Part shown: positions 46,901 through 55,252 of the stretch, in pieces
Position numbering within the stretch: the stretch's first letter is position 1
How the letters are laid out: each line of letters starts with the position of its first letter
NCBI RefSeq assembly: GCF_003967015.1
Contig: NZ_AP017560.1
Coordinates: forward strand, 3,098,048 to 3,162,047
From: Pseudanabaena sp. ABRG5-3
GTDB taxonomy: Bacteria > Cyanobacteriota > Cyanobacteriia > Pseudanabaenales > Pseudanabaenaceae
Direction of reading: 5' to 3'
DNA: 64,000 bases
Notes under the pieces: model-generated
The model's input: the letters and a program-made list of their open reading frames with translations, nothing else
Databases searched by the model: none
Told to the model about the DNA's origin: nothing
Program-made: the position numbers and the translations under genes

Positions 46901-49071
46901 AGGATGTATTTGCGACTCTGCAATGGGCAAACGTCGTTGATGCCACTCAGGTATTTAGTTTGACGAAAACCAGAGCCGCAGATTTACAACCTCTAGAAGC
47001 CATTAAGCTCTTAGGTGAACCTCTTTACAAGCAGTTACAATATCTCACCCAAATCGAGCTTCGCCAAGAACAGCAGGAAACGGTCAACTCATCGCGCAAC
47101 TTCAATCTTCCACCATTAACAGAATTCCGTGGTGATATTAAAGGGAAAGTTACTTTTGGATTTAATAAGAGTCGAGGTATTCGCTTAGGATTTGATCTAG
47201 TTGGTAAAAAGTTTGAGTATGGGAAATTTGCTGTTGATGATATCAAAGTCGTAGGTCGTTACTTCAATGGTGTATTTGCGATCACCAATGCCAACTTCCA
47301 GTCCGACAAGAGCTATGGCAAAATCACCAAAGCTCGCCTCAGACTTGCTCCTGCCTCTAATCCCTTACTGCGTGTCCGTGAGCAAAGTGGCGAAATTGAG
47401 CTGAAGGATTTCCCTATTGAGTCTCTGCGTCCATTACCATTCTTTAGTGCTATTCCCGTTGATTTGACAGGTAAAATTAACGGCAATCTCTCCATTACAG
47501 GAACAAATCTTTTTGATACTAAAGTTGTTGGCAAACTGAGTTTGACCGATGGTACGGTTAATCGCCAGCCGATTGAATTCATTGCCGTTCAATTTAACTA
47601 CGACAAGTTAAATGTCAACTTCAACGCGAATATGAAGACTTCAGGTAAAGAGGCTGTCGTCGCTTCGGGTAATGTTGGTGTTTTTGGTAACTTCAATGTG
47701 AAATTGAATGTCAAAAATGAAGGGATTGCCTTTATCAATATCTTTAATCAACCTGTGCGTTGGGTTGATGGGCAGGGCAATATTAACCTCACAGCAAGTG
47801 GAACCTTTAAAGATCCCAAGATTGCAGGAAAAATCACCGTCGATAATGCCAAAGTCAAAATTGCAGGCTTACCAGGGGACTTTACAGAAGTGCAAGGGGA
47901 TATCGCTTTTACTAGCGATCGCTTAATTAGCAACATCACCAGCAACTTTAGTGAAGGGAAACTAGCGTTAAAGGGAATTCTGCCCATTAGCAACCCCAAT
48001 CTCCTCAAACCTGATACTCCTGAATATCAACAAGCCCTAGCGATTAATGCCGATAAGTTGAAATTAAATATTCGTGACATTAGCTCTGATAACTTCAATA
48101 GTCGGGTGATCATCCTTGGTTCACTGCTAACACCGAAAATCACAGGCGAAGTGCTGCTAGGTGATGGCAGAGTGGTTATTGGCAATGATGCTGACCCCAA
48201 TAGTGCCGCTAATGCCAGTGCTAACAGTGATGTACCTGATGTCGCCTTTGATCGCCTTGCGGTTAAATTACAAAATATGCAGGTAACGCGCTTCCCTATC
48301 TTTAACTTCCTTGGTGAAGGCACGCTGATTGTCAATGGAACTTTACAAAGACCAGAACCAGAGGGACGAGTTAAAATCACCCGTGGTCAGTTCAACGCAA
48401 TTTCGGCAAGATTCCGTCTCGATCGCTCCTACGAAAACTTTGTTGACTTTAAACCCTCACAAGGGCTAAATCCTAGCCTCAATGTCCGAGTTTCAGGAGC
48501 CGTAGCCGAGGTCACACGTGTCCCAATTAACTCGAATCGCCCCAATGATTTGTTTAGTCCTAACGAAGTACCTGTCAGCAATCTGGGGGCTCAGCGTACA
48601 CTGCAAGTCCAAGCTAGTGTGACGGGGACTGCCCTCGCCCCCGATATTCGCCTATCTAGTAGTCCACCCCGTAGTCAAGCAGAAATCATTGCGCTCATTG
48701 GTGGTGGCGTATTACAAAAACAAGGAGCTTCCGATCCTGCCGCCGCCCTTGCTAACTTTGCAGGTAGTACCGTCTTAAACTTTCTACAAGATGCGATCGG
48801 TGATGCACTCAATCTTGCGGAGTTTAACCTTAGTCCTGTCACAACCAATACCTCAGGTAGTAGTAGAACAGGAACACTTGGGCTGTCGGCTGAGGCTGTC
48901 ATCAATGTCAGTAATAGCTTCTCTGTGGCGCTACAACGGATTATCAACGACTCCACTCAACCAACTAATTTCTCGGTTCGTTATCGTGTTGATCCGAATA
49001 TTTTGTTGCGCGGCAACTATGGATCTGACGGGAATAAAGGGATTTCCATCGAATACGAGAATCGGTTTTAA
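43954..49071 (+). CDS. tamB: TamB-like translocation and assembly protein (DUF490)
   Basis: A 1705-residue protein starting at a GTG (GTGGGACAGGCT) with GGAG eight bases upstream. A single N-terminal anchor (VGVGLAIALTASSLGAFWYG, ~26-45) is followed by a long, repetitive beta-rich region with AsmA-like strands such as GTYNIASGAW and GEVLLGDGRV. The C-terminal ~350 residues match the TamB domain (GEGTLIVNGTLQRPEPEG; SRSQAEIIALIGGG-like SPPRSQAEII; IGDALNLAEFNLSP), ending in a hydrophobic beta strand. TamB bridges inner and outer membranes and moves outer-membrane lipids or proteins. No outer-membrane TamA/Omp85 gene is adjacent. Full length for cyanobacteria. Confidence 0.93.
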   Translation: MGQAQLPPQEPANSTLARNLGRVGVGLAIALTASSLGAFWYGRYFLNERLSPLLEVELTKALKRPLQLGKVERVGMSSIRFGKSIVPPTDKESNFLAVEAIEVKVDPWSYLTRRQIGLDAIVEQPQVFLKQDVTGLLQLPKITPPERPTQEGFIDLRTITFTDAQLTIQSIAKGELISLSQVQIDSNWKIVDLNNQSVQMNGKGHVTLPNLAAIATPPNPEQLKKAIETANAEKDGSKGSVSFAVDWDLTKGQGTVDIQSPNLQIAAVQGFAVNSPIEIQQGLLDFEAKVAIVAGKEAPNVSITAQLSEGSIKAPQLAKSITEIGGKVSFDGATATLTEFSAQYGLLKGIVSGTFNQQKGFNLDFSTAALDLAKGIESFGVKTPVAITGDVKVGGKLTGTLQKPSLILNITTPKNVSFDRIKVDRFLATIELKDLNTVLIKKVQAASTGATLTGEGQIKLPQKDKPAEILFNSSLVGVAEEFTNLYGAKLPVAIGQVTSSLQITGNLNNPQVLAQIEAPNATYPARGEVFVDDGLATIRNTRVRFPIGEIGLAGTYNIASGAWKTQLNSNGIPLAAFIPNQKGILQGLINLRSDRGSFSLADIIGDASIQLPQGLTELPDAIAANLTWDGKNLLIPSLQVGNYLTANGKVDLAFPNNSPNQLPTGIAGINLDMISRNVSISRLASLSSAISPQASGLLNFRGNLSGAIDQLKIAGALQLDDVNLASLGSGLAKQGLVAPSRGSLNFNGSVNGYLTDPRLVGNLRIAALKVNQVELDSLNFNGVLDGISQVPQATGDLLLAGLRVDKLAFDPRLEGKVNFNANQGVNVDLRGNRDRIAARLDPSFRPIDFTVNLGEATARGRRLDNNPNRLQVAVANLPLPLIASFTGQNDVSGKISSNLIVDFSSNPSANGEITVERPRFGRFIAERAVAKVAYADGVFAVRDGNLSVRQGESTNEYKFSLTYNPALEDPLAGVVEIAQGRMQDVFATLQWANVVDATQVFSLTKTRAADLQPLEAIKLLGEPLYKQLQYLTQIELRQEQQETVNSSRNFNLPPLTEFRGDIKGKVTFGFNKSRGIRLGFDLVGKKFEYGKFAVDDIKVVGRYFNGVFAITNANFQSDKSYGKITKARLRLAPASNPLLRVREQSGEIELKDFPIESLRPLPFFSAIPVDLTGKINGNLSITGTNLFDTKVVGKLSLTDGTVNRQPIEFIAVQFNYDKLNVNFNANMKTSGKEAVVASGNVGVFGNFNVKLNVKNEGIAFINIFNQPVRWVDGQGNINLTASGTFKDPKIAGKITVDNAKVKIAGLPGDFTEVQGDIAFTSDRLISNITSNFSEGKLALKGILPISNPNLLKPDTPEYQQALAINADKLKLNIRDISSDNFNSRVIILGSLLTPKITGEVLLGDGRVVIGNDADPNSAANASANSDVPDVAFDRLAVKLQNMQVTRFPIFNFLGEGTLIVNGTLQRPEPEGRVKITRGQFNAISARFRLDRSYENFVDFKPSQGLNPSLNVRVSGAVAEVTRVPINSNRPNDLFSPNEVPVSNLGAQRTLQVQASVTGTALAPDIRLSSSPPRSQAEIIALIGGGVLQKQGASDPAAALANFAGSTVLNFLQDAIGDALNLAEFNLSPVTTNTSGSSRTGTLGLSAEAVINVSNSFSVALQRIINDSTQPTNFSVRYRVDPNILLRGNYGSDGNKGISIEYENRF

Positions 49072-49085
49072 ATTTGGCAAGTTTC

Positions 49086-49112
49086 AAAAGGCGGCGCTAA
49101 GCGCCGCCTTTT
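49086..49112 (+). terminator. tamB terminator
   Basis: AAAAGGCGGCGC-TAA-GCGCCGCCTTTT followed by more T. A classic intrinsic terminator 15 bp past the tamB stop. Confidence 0.95.
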
Positions 49113-49228
49113 TTGTTTTTGTAGCGACTGCGAGATTACTGTTAGACTAGTAAATGCGCGAAATTGTGTAACCCGTCAACTTTGCGTGACAAATTTAACT
49201 TTTGAAAGATTTTCGGATAATTACCACT

Positions 49229-50821
49229 ATGTTCTGGGCGGATAAATTTGCAGCAGATGCAAGCGGCGATCGCATTATTGTTAACGATTCCAAAACCCCC
49301 TCTGGGCGCGTCCATGTTGGCTCATTGCGCGGGGTTGTGATTCACGATGCCATCTATCGCGCCCTTAAACACGCAGGCAAACCCGTCACTTTTACCTATG
49401 GTGTGGATGACTATGATGCTCTCGACACCGTACCCCATTATTTAGACAAGGAGAAATTTGCGCCCTATCTCGGCTATCCCCTTTGTAATGTTCCTTCGCC
49501 TGAAGCGACAGCAACTGACTATGCTAAGTACTTTATGGGCGAATTTTTGGAAGTATTCGAGCATTTAGGGGTACGTCCTGAAATCTATTACCTGCGCGAT
49601 CTCTATCGTTCAGGCAAGATGAATCCCTATATAGATCTCTTCTTGAACAATGCTCACCTTGTCCGTGAAGCCTACAAAGAAGTCAGCAAAGCCGATCGCC
49701 CCTCAAATTGGTATCCATTCCAAACCATTTGCGAAAACTGCGGCAAGATTGCGACTACCGTTGTCACTGACTATCAAGATGGCAAAGTCTTCTATACCTG
49801 TCAGCCCAATGCTATGGAATATGTCAAGGGTTGCGGTCATACAGGCTGGGTATCCCCCTTTGATGGCAATGGTAAATTACCTTGGAAAGTAGAATGGGTC
49901 GCCAAATGGGAAGTTGTTGGTGTATCGATCGAACTTGCTGGTAAGGATCACTCGCAAAAGGGGGGTTCCCGTGATGTCGCTAATTCCATCTGTCGCAAAG
50001 TCCTCAAAAAGAATCCACCCACCCATGCTCCCTATGAGTTTATCTTAGTAAATGGAACAAAGATGAGTTCTTCTAAGGGTGTGGGTTCTAGTGCTAAGGA
50101 AATTGCGGATTTATTACCCCCTGAGTTACTGCGATTCCTGATGTTGCGGACACAGCCTCGGAGTGTGATTAACTTCATGCCTAACTATGAGACCGTCACT
50201 CGCCTCTTCCGTGACTATGATACTTTGATTGGCAAATATCAAGATGATGCCCCGAAAGATGAAAAGGCTCAAGAAGAACTAGTTCCCCTCATCTATTCGC
50301 AGTTGAATACTGAGGAAACAGTAGAAGGCTATCAAGCCTTTGATTTCAGTACTTTGATTTCTTTGCTGCAAATCCCTCACCTCGATCTCGAAGCGGAAAT
50401 TGCGGCGAGAAGTGCTAATCCTCTTAGCGATCACGATTGGGCTGTGGTACGCGATCGCATCCGTGTCGGCAAAAAGTGGCTACAGGACTATGCCGATGAA
50501 GAAGAAAAGCTAGTTCTCTATCTTGATTCGATTCCCGACAAAGCCAAAACTCTTACTGCTGAGCAAATCACTTACCTTGAAGCCTTGGCAACTAACCTTG
50601 CAGGTGATGTTAATTGGGATGGTGAAGAGTTGCAAACTTTACTATTCAGTACTTCTAAGCAAGTTGAAGTTTCTCAAAAGAGTGCATTTGCGGCAGTTTA
50701 TTACACTTTCTTAAATAAGGAAAGAGGACCCAAAGCAGGTAGTTTACTTTCTTATTTAGAAAAAGATTTCGTGATTCAACGGATTAAAGATGCGATCGCG
50801 CTAAATCTTGTGGCTAACTAA
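49229..50821 (+). CDS. lysS: lysyl-tRNA synthetase, class I
   Basis: A 530-residue class I LysRS (LysK type) charging tRNA-Lys. It starts MFWADKFAADASGD; a TTG nine codons upstream is possible but less likely. The HIGH-like motif is GRVHVGSLRG and the KMSKS-like loop is TKMSSSKGVGSS; a zinc-type insert has CENCGK and CQPNAM with KGCGH. The long C-terminal helical region includes EAEIAARSANPLSD. Class I LysRS is unrelated to the class II enzyme that most bacteria use, so its presence in a cyanobacterium is notable. The gene stands between two strong terminators and is a single transcription unit. Confidence 0.93.
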   Translation: MFWADKFAADASGDRIIVNDSKTPSGRVHVGSLRGVVIHDAIYRALKHAGKPVTFTYGVDDYDALDTVPHYLDKEKFAPYLGYPLCNVPSPEATATDYAKYFMGEFLEVFEHLGVRPEIYYLRDLYRSGKMNPYIDLFLNNAHLVREAYKEVSKADRPSNWYPFQTICENCGKIATTVVTDYQDGKVFYTCQPNAMEYVKGCGHTGWVSPFDGNGKLPWKVEWVAKWEVVGVSIELAGKDHSQKGGSRDVANSICRKVLKKNPPTHAPYEFILVNGTKMSSSKGVGSSAKEIADLLPPELLRFLMLRTQPRSVINFMPNYETVTRLFRDYDTLIGKYQDDAPKDEKAQEELVPLIYSQLNTEETVEGYQAFDFSTLISLLQIPHLDLEAEIAARSANPLSDHDWAVVRDRIRVGKKWLQDYADEEEKLVLYLDSIPDKAKTLTAEQITYLEALATNLAGDVNWDGEELQTLLFSTSKQVEVSQKSAFAAVYYTFLNKERGPKAGSLLSYLEKDFVIQRIKDAIALNLVAN

Positions 50822-50825
50822 CATA

Positions 50826-50854
50826 AAAAAAGCGGCGCATTGCGCCGCTTTTTT
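50826..50854. terminator. bidirectional terminator
   Basis: AAAAAAGCGGCGCA and TGCGCCGCTTTTTT, nearly adjacent, with A and T runs. It lies between the convergent LysRS and antiporter genes and can serve both. Confidence 0.93.
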
Positions 50855-50871
50855 ATTAAATCGGAGTTTGA

Positions 50872-51954
50872 CTAAACTGGTTGGAAATAGAAAGCAAAGC
50901 CTAGAATTGCGTAGGTTGCTACGAGTAGAGAACCTTCTAGCCAATTTGATCGCCCATCAGAGCTGATTGAGTTGGCAATCAAAACTGCTACGGCAACTGC
51001 TACTAATTCAAAGGGATTGAAGTTTAAATCCATTGGCTTACCAAGGAACCAACCGACAATTACAAGGGCAGGTGCGACAAAGAGAGCAATCTGCATACTG
51101 GAGCCGACCGCGACTGATACGGACAATTCCATTTTGTTCTTCATCGCTACAGTAATTGCCGTTGTATGCTCCGCCGCATTACCAATAATTGGCAAGAGGA
51201 TTACCCCAGTAAATAGTTCCGTTAAACCTAGTTGGGCAGTTGCTTCTTCTAAAGTTCCTACTAACAGTTCTGATTCAAAGGCGACTAGTAGAGTTACCCC
51301 AAACAGCACGGCAATCCATAGTGGTAGATTCACTTTTTGAGGATGACCTTCTTCTGCCTCAGCGTCATCAGCTTCCGATTTACCGACATCATAGAGATAG
51401 GCGTGGGTCTTCATCGAAAATAGAAGCGTGAGACAATAGACAATAATCAGTACGATCGCTACAGACAGAGATAATTTTTGTAAAATCTCTTCACTAATTC
51501 CCGCAGTTGTAAAGTTTGCGGCTGTGGGCAATAAAATCGCAATTACCGCCAAATTCATTACCGAAGCATTTAATCTCGCCATAGTTGGCTGAAATTCTTG
51601 CTCTTTGTAGCGTAGTCCTCCCAAAAACATGGACAGTCCCATAACTAGCAAGAGGTTCCCAATTATCGAACCTGTGATGCTTGCTTTTACCACACTGGTA
51701 AATCCTGCATTTAACGCCACGATCGCAATAATTAGCTCAGTCGCATTGCCAAAAGTAGCATTCATCAATCCACCCCACGAGGGACCAAGTACTACCGCAA
51801 TCTCCTCAGTAGCCGTGCTGAGCCAGCCTGCTAAGGGCAAAATGGCGATCGCGGAAGTGACAAATATAAGCGTAGAATCCCATCCGAGAAAATGACCAAT
51901 GATTGAGATCGGAACAAACACAAGTAAACCAAAGGAGAAGATGTTCTTAAACAT
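50872..51954 (-). CDS. cax: calcium/proton exchanger (CaCA family)
   Basis: A 360-residue antiporter starting MFKNIFSFGLLVFVPISI. The reading frame extends 69 codons upstream, but that part runs through a palindrome and lacks family similarity. About eleven membrane helices are visible. The two alpha repeats have MNATFGNATELIIAIVAL and LLPIIGNAAEHTTAITVAM, with the ion-binding Glu residues conserved. An acidic loop between them (EADDAEAEEG) is typical. It would export Ca2+ from the cytoplasm in exchange for H+. Single gene. Confidence 0.93.
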   Translation of the reverse strand: MFKNIFSFGLLVFVPISIIGHFLGWDSTLIFVTSAIAILPLAGWLSTATEEIAVVLGPSWGGLMNATFGNATELIIAIVALNAGFTSVVKASITGSIIGNLLLVMGLSMFLGGLRYKEQEFQPTMARLNASVMNLAVIAILLPTAANFTTAGISEEILQKLSLSVAIVLIIVYCLTLLFSMKTHAYLYDVGKSEADDAEAEEGHPQKVNLPLWIAVLFGVTLLVAFESELLVGTLEEATAQLGLTELFTGVILLPIIGNAAEHTTAITVAMKNKMELSVSVAVGSSMQIALFVAPALVIVGWFLGKPMDLNFNPFELVAVAVAVLIANSISSDGRSNWLEGSLLVATYAILGFAFYFQPV

Positions 51955-52085
51955 AACCAGCCATTGTAGTGTCAAGGGTAAATGTACCAACGTAATGATA
52001 TAGCAGTTTTCATTTTGCCGTAGGTAAAATGAAAACTCATAAACCTTGATATAGCTACCGCCAAGTGTATTAAGACGTAAAAGCC

Positions 52086-52124
52086 AAAAGAGAGGGACGG
52101 CGCGAAGCGCCGTCCCTCTCTTTT
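52086..52124. repeat. 18-bp palindrome, GAA loop
   Basis: Arm AAAAGAGAGGGACGGCGC, apex GGCGC-GAA-GCGCC, flanked by AAAAGCC on the left and AGGTTTTGATTTTAAAA on the right. It lies between the divergent antiporter and cobO genes, about 130 bp from each start. Confidence 0.9.
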
Positions 52125-52215
52125 TAGGTTTTGATTTTAAAACCACTAAACAGCATCGCAAGTTTGCGTATTACACTTTAAAATGTTGCTATATTGCGAC
52201 TTACAAGAAATCTTT

Positions 52216-52824
52216 ATGACTGAACTTACCGCCGAACAACATCGTGTTAAGATGCAACGCCGCCAAGAGGTACAGCATCAAAGGATTGCTGAGCGCAAAC
52301 TCGAAAAAGGATTGATCATCGTCAATACAGGTGACGGCAAGGGAAAAACGACTGCGGCTTTAGGAATGGTGTTGCGATCGCTTGGTCATGGTTACAAAGT
52401 GGCGATCGTCCAGTTTATCAAGGGAGCATGGGAGCCTGCGGAAAAGAAGGTCTTTGAAATGTGGCAAGATCAACTGGTTTTTAAGGCTCTGGGTGAGGGC
52501 TTTACATGGGAAACTCAAGACCGCGATCGCGATATTGCTAAAACTCAGGAAGCATGGGAGGTAGGACTTGGCTATATCAAAAATCCTGAATATAAGTTAG
52601 TTTTGCTGGATGAAGTAAATATTGCACTCAAATTGGGCTATCTCGATGTGGAAACGGTAATAGCTGGTCTCAAAGAGAAACCTGATGATTCCCACGTAAT
52701 TCTGACTGGTCGTGGTGCGCCTGCGGAATTGATCGAAGTTGCAGATTTAGTCACAAGAATGGAACTGGTCAAGCATCCCTTTAGAGAGCAAGGTGTCAAA
52801 GCTCAAGCAGGAATCGAGTTTTAG
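52216..52824 (+). CDS. cobO: cob(I)yrinic acid a,c-diamide adenosyltransferase
   Basis: A 202-residue CobO/BtuR enzyme that adds the adenosyl group to the corrinoid cobalt. It starts MTELTAEQHRVKMQ; an upstream Met would add 11 unrelated residues. The P-loop is TGDGKGKTTAALG; VAIVQFIKGAW, KLVLLDEVNIALKLG and HVILTGRGAP are family landmarks, and the KHPFREQGVKAQAGIEF end is characteristic. Full length. It stands alone, upstream of a Gfo/Idh/MocA gene by 58 bp and could be co-transcribed if the intervening hairpin is leaky. Confidence 0.95.
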   Translation: MTELTAEQHRVKMQRRQEVQHQRIAERKLEKGLIIVNTGDGKGKTTAALGMVLRSLGHGYKVAIVQFIKGAWEPAEKKVFEMWQDQLVFKALGEGFTWETQDRDRDIAKTQEAWEVGLGYIKNPEYKLVLLDEVNIALKLGYLDVETVIAGLKEKPDDSHVILTGRGAPAELIEVADLVTRMELVKHPFREQGVKAQAGIEF

Positions 52825-52849
52825 AAATAATGCTTTGCATTATTTCTAA
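52821..52849 (+). terminator. 13-bp hairpin, TTT loop, at cobO stop
   Basis: TTAGAAATAATGC-TTT-GCATTATTTCTAA with the TAG stop of cobO in the left arm; followed by an A-run and ATTTC rather than T-run, so its strength as a terminator is uncertain. Confidence 0.6.
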
Positions 52850-52881
52850 AAAAATTTCATGTCGCGAAAGTAGTGAGAAAT

Positions 52882-53970
52882 ATGTCAAAAGTTGGTGTTG
52901 GTATTATTGGCACGGGATTTGGACAGATTATCCATATTCCTGCTCTGCAAATTCATCCAGATACAGAAGTTGTCGCGGTCTACCATCGCGATCGCCTCAA
53001 AGCGCAACAGATTGCGGATAAGTTTGGCATTCCCCATGCTTGCGATCGCCTAGATGATTTACTTGCGCTTCAGTCAGTCCAAGCCGTAACCATCTCTACG
53101 CCGCCAAGTTTTCACTATGAACAGGCAAAAATGGCGATCGATGCTGGTAAGCATATTTTGCTGGAAAAGCCTGTGACCATGAACTTTCAAGAAGCGATCG
53201 CCTTATATCGTCTTGCTCAAGAGAAACAAGTAGTTACAGCAACAGATTTTGAGTTCCGTTGTGTACCGCAATGGAAATATTTCAAATATTTGCTAGATCA
53301 CAATCATGTGGGCAAAAAGCGGATGATTACCATTGATTGGCTAGTGCAGGGTCGAGCCGATCCTAAGCGAGTGTGGAATTGGTATAGCCAAAAAGCTTAC
53401 GGTGGCGGTGCATTGGGTGCTATCGGCTCCCATGCCTTTGACTATGTGCGTTGGCTCTTTGGTGATATTAAAAGTCTTTCTGGGCAACTCAGTACAGGCA
53501 TTACTGAACGTCCCGATGCTGAAGGGAATCTGCGCCCTGTGGATGCTGATGATACCTGTAATATTCTCTTAGAACTTGCTGATGGCACACCCTGCAATAT
53601 TTCGCTCAGTACTGTCACCTATCGCGGTCGTGGACATTGGCTGACGGTTTATGGAGAAAATGGAACTTTAGTACTTGGAAGCTCTAATCAAGCCGACTAT
53701 GTGCATGGATTTAGTTTGAGACAGGGCAAACTCGATCGCTCAGAAATGGAGATTGTCCCGATACCATCCGAATACGATTTACCGAAAACCTATACCGATG
53801 GGCGGCTTGCCCCAGTTTTAGCTATATGCGATCGCTGGGTCAAGGCAATTCAAACTGAACAGCCCATGACACCAAGCCTCTATGAGGGTGCATGGTCACA
53901 GCTACTGATGGATTTAACCCAAGAGTCACATCAGCAAAAGAAATGGATTGATGTTCCAGAGAAGATTTAA
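52882..53970 (+). CDS. Gfo/Idh/MocA family oxidoreductase
   Basis: A 362-residue NAD(P)-dependent oxidoreductase starting MSKVGVGIIGTGFG (GTG three codons upstream is possible). The Rossmann motif GIIGTGFGQ is at residues 7-15; ISTPPSFHYEQ and HILLEKPVT carry the family's EKP motif. The C-terminal alpha/beta domain has GGGALGAIGSHAFDYVRWL, with the conserved His. Substrates in this family range from sugars to biliverdin; the sequence does not settle which. It follows cobO and is followed by a perfect hairpin. Confidence 0.92.
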   Translation: MSKVGVGIIGTGFGQIIHIPALQIHPDTEVVAVYHRDRLKAQQIADKFGIPHACDRLDDLLALQSVQAVTISTPPSFHYEQAKMAIDAGKHILLEKPVTMNFQEAIALYRLAQEKQVVTATDFEFRCVPQWKYFKYLLDHNHVGKKRMITIDWLVQGRADPKRVWNWYSQKAYGGGALGAIGSHAFDYVRWLFGDIKSLSGQLSTGITERPDAEGNLRPVDADDTCNILLELADGTPCNISLSTVTYRGRGHWLTVYGENGTLVLGSSNQADYVHGFSLRQGKLDRSEMEIVPIPSEYDLPKTYTDGRLAPVLAICDRWVKAIQTEQPMTPSLYEGAWSQLLMDLTQESHQQKKWIDVPEKI

Positions 53971-54008
53971 TTGCTCTGCCTCGCAAAGCGAGGCAGAGCA
54001 ATTAAATC
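53964..54008 (+). terminator. 21-bp hairpin, AAA loop
   Basis: GATTTAATTGCTCTGCCTCGC and its complement around AAA, overlapping the oxidoreductase stop codon. Apex GC-AAA-GC. Confidence 0.8.
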
Positions 54009-54049
54009 TTTATGATAGTTGCTGAAAGGGAAGTAAGAGAATGCCGAAT

Positions 54050-54086
54050 AACAAAAAAGGCGGCGCATCGCGCCGCCTTTTTTGTT
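54050..54086. terminator. 17-bp terminator for atpG
   Basis: AACAAAAAAGGCGGCGC-ATC-GCGCCGCCTTTTTTGTT. Its right arm ends at the stop of atpG, which is on the minus strand; A and T runs on both sides make it effective in both directions. Confidence 0.93.
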
Positions 54087-55033
54087 TAAGTCAAGGCGGA
54101 TGCACCACCGACAACTTCAAGAATTTCTTGAGTAATTGCGGCTTGACGAGCTTTGTTGTACTGCAAGGTGAGGGACTTGATTAAGTCAACGGCGTTATCA
54201 CTTGCATTATTCATTGCAGTCATCCGTGCTGCGAGTTCGCTAGCTACGGATTCTTGCAATGCACGGAGGATTTGGTTGCTGAGATAGAGAGGTAATAGAG
54301 CATCGAGGATTTGCTCAGGATTTTGCTCAAAAAGTAATTCTTTGGGCAATTCCTTAACAGTAATTTCGCGCTTTTCACGCTCGACTTGGAACTTACCGCC
54401 ACGGGTGATCAGGCGGAAAATTTCATCGTCATGGGGTTCTAAACCTTGTGGCTCAAGGGGCAGTAGGGTTTGAACTACTGGACGAGAGCTAATTAAAGAT
54501 ACGAAGCGGGTGTAGATCAACTCAACACGATCAATTACACCAGCCAAAAATGCTGAGGTAATTTCATCTTCGATCGCATTAGCTTCAGCAGCATTAGGAA
54601 TTTGGTTTAAGTTCGTAAACTTCGCGGCGATCGGTTGGTCACGACGCGAGAAATATTGAGCAGCCTTACGACCGACCAAGATAAAGGTGTAATTAATACC
54701 TTGTTCTTTTAATTCCTTAGCGCGAGCTTCAGCACGACGAATAATCGTTGAGTTATAGCCACCACAAAGACCGCGATCGCCTGAAATTACCAGTAGACCA
54801 ACGGTTTTTACAGGACGCTTATCGAGTAGGGGCAGACTGACATCCTCGAAAGCGATGCGCTGCTGGAGACGGTATAGGACTTGTGCTAAGCGATCGGCAA
54901 AAGGACGGGTTGCTAAAACTTGCTGCTGAGCGCGTCTGACCTTTGCGGCGGCGACAAGACGCATTGCTTCAGTGATCTTGCGAGTATTCTTAACAGTGCC
55001 GATGCGATCGCGGATGGATTTGAGGTTAGCCAT
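54086..55033 (-). CDS. atpG: F0F1 ATP synthase subunit gamma
   Basis: A 315-residue gamma subunit (central stalk). It starts [24 protein letters not shown] and ends with [25 protein letters not shown], the two helices of the coiled-coil stalk. The insertion around residues 195-235 ([20 protein letters not shown] to [10 protein letters not shown]) matches the photosynthetic-type gamma subunit, though the chloroplast regulatory Cys pair is absent, as expected in cyanobacteria. No atpA or other subunit gene is adjacent, unlike the usual atpA-atpC(gamma) order; it has been separated or stands alone. Confidence 0.96.
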   Translation of the reverse strand: MANLKSIRDRIGTVKNTRKITEAMRLVAAAKVRRAQQQVLATRPFADRLAQVLYRLQQRIAFEDVSLPLLDKRPVKTVGLLVISGDRGLCGGYNSTIIRRAEARAKELKEQGINYTFILVGRKAAQYFSRRDQPIAAKFTNLNQIPNAAEANAIEDEITSAFLAGVIDRVELIYTRFVSLISSRPVVQTLLPLEPQGLEPHDDEIFRLITRGGKFQVEREKREITVKELPKELLFEQNPEQILDALLPLYLSNQILRALQESVASELAARMTAMNNASDNAVDLIKSLTLQYNKARQAAITQEILEVVGGASALT

Positions 55034-55177
55034 GAAACTAAATTGCTACTTGCTATGGGAATACTATGGAAAATTGGGGATATTACAAAAGACACTAAAG
55101 TATCTTGATTATCTTAATAAAAAATTGCACCTTCAAACTGCAAACTGTTGTATATCCTTGAAATTGATTCCTGTGAA

Positions 55178-55205
55178 ATTTAGATGCACTAACGTGCATC
55201 TAAAT
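55178..55205. repeat. 12-bp hairpin upstream of thiG
   Basis: ATTTAGATGCAC-TAAC-GTGCATCTAAAT, 47 bp before thiG. It may lie in the leader. No TPP-riboswitch signature was found around it. Confidence 0.65.
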
Positions 55206-55252
55206 GTCTCAAGTCCACAAATAATCTTTTAATCCCCTGTTAATCCTTTGAT

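Noticed and set aside
48675-48956. Minus-strand genes within tamB
   Set aside because: Several antisense frames exist, but composition and the strong TamB coding signal make them shadows.
51955-52161. Longer N-terminus of the Ca2+/H+ antiporter
   Set aside because: The extension runs through the palindrome at 52086 and adds residues with no membrane-protein character before the first helix.
55034-55252. TPP riboswitch upstream of thiG
   Set aside because: The thi-box CTGAGA and the downstream conserved stem were not found; only a 12-bp hairpin is present.
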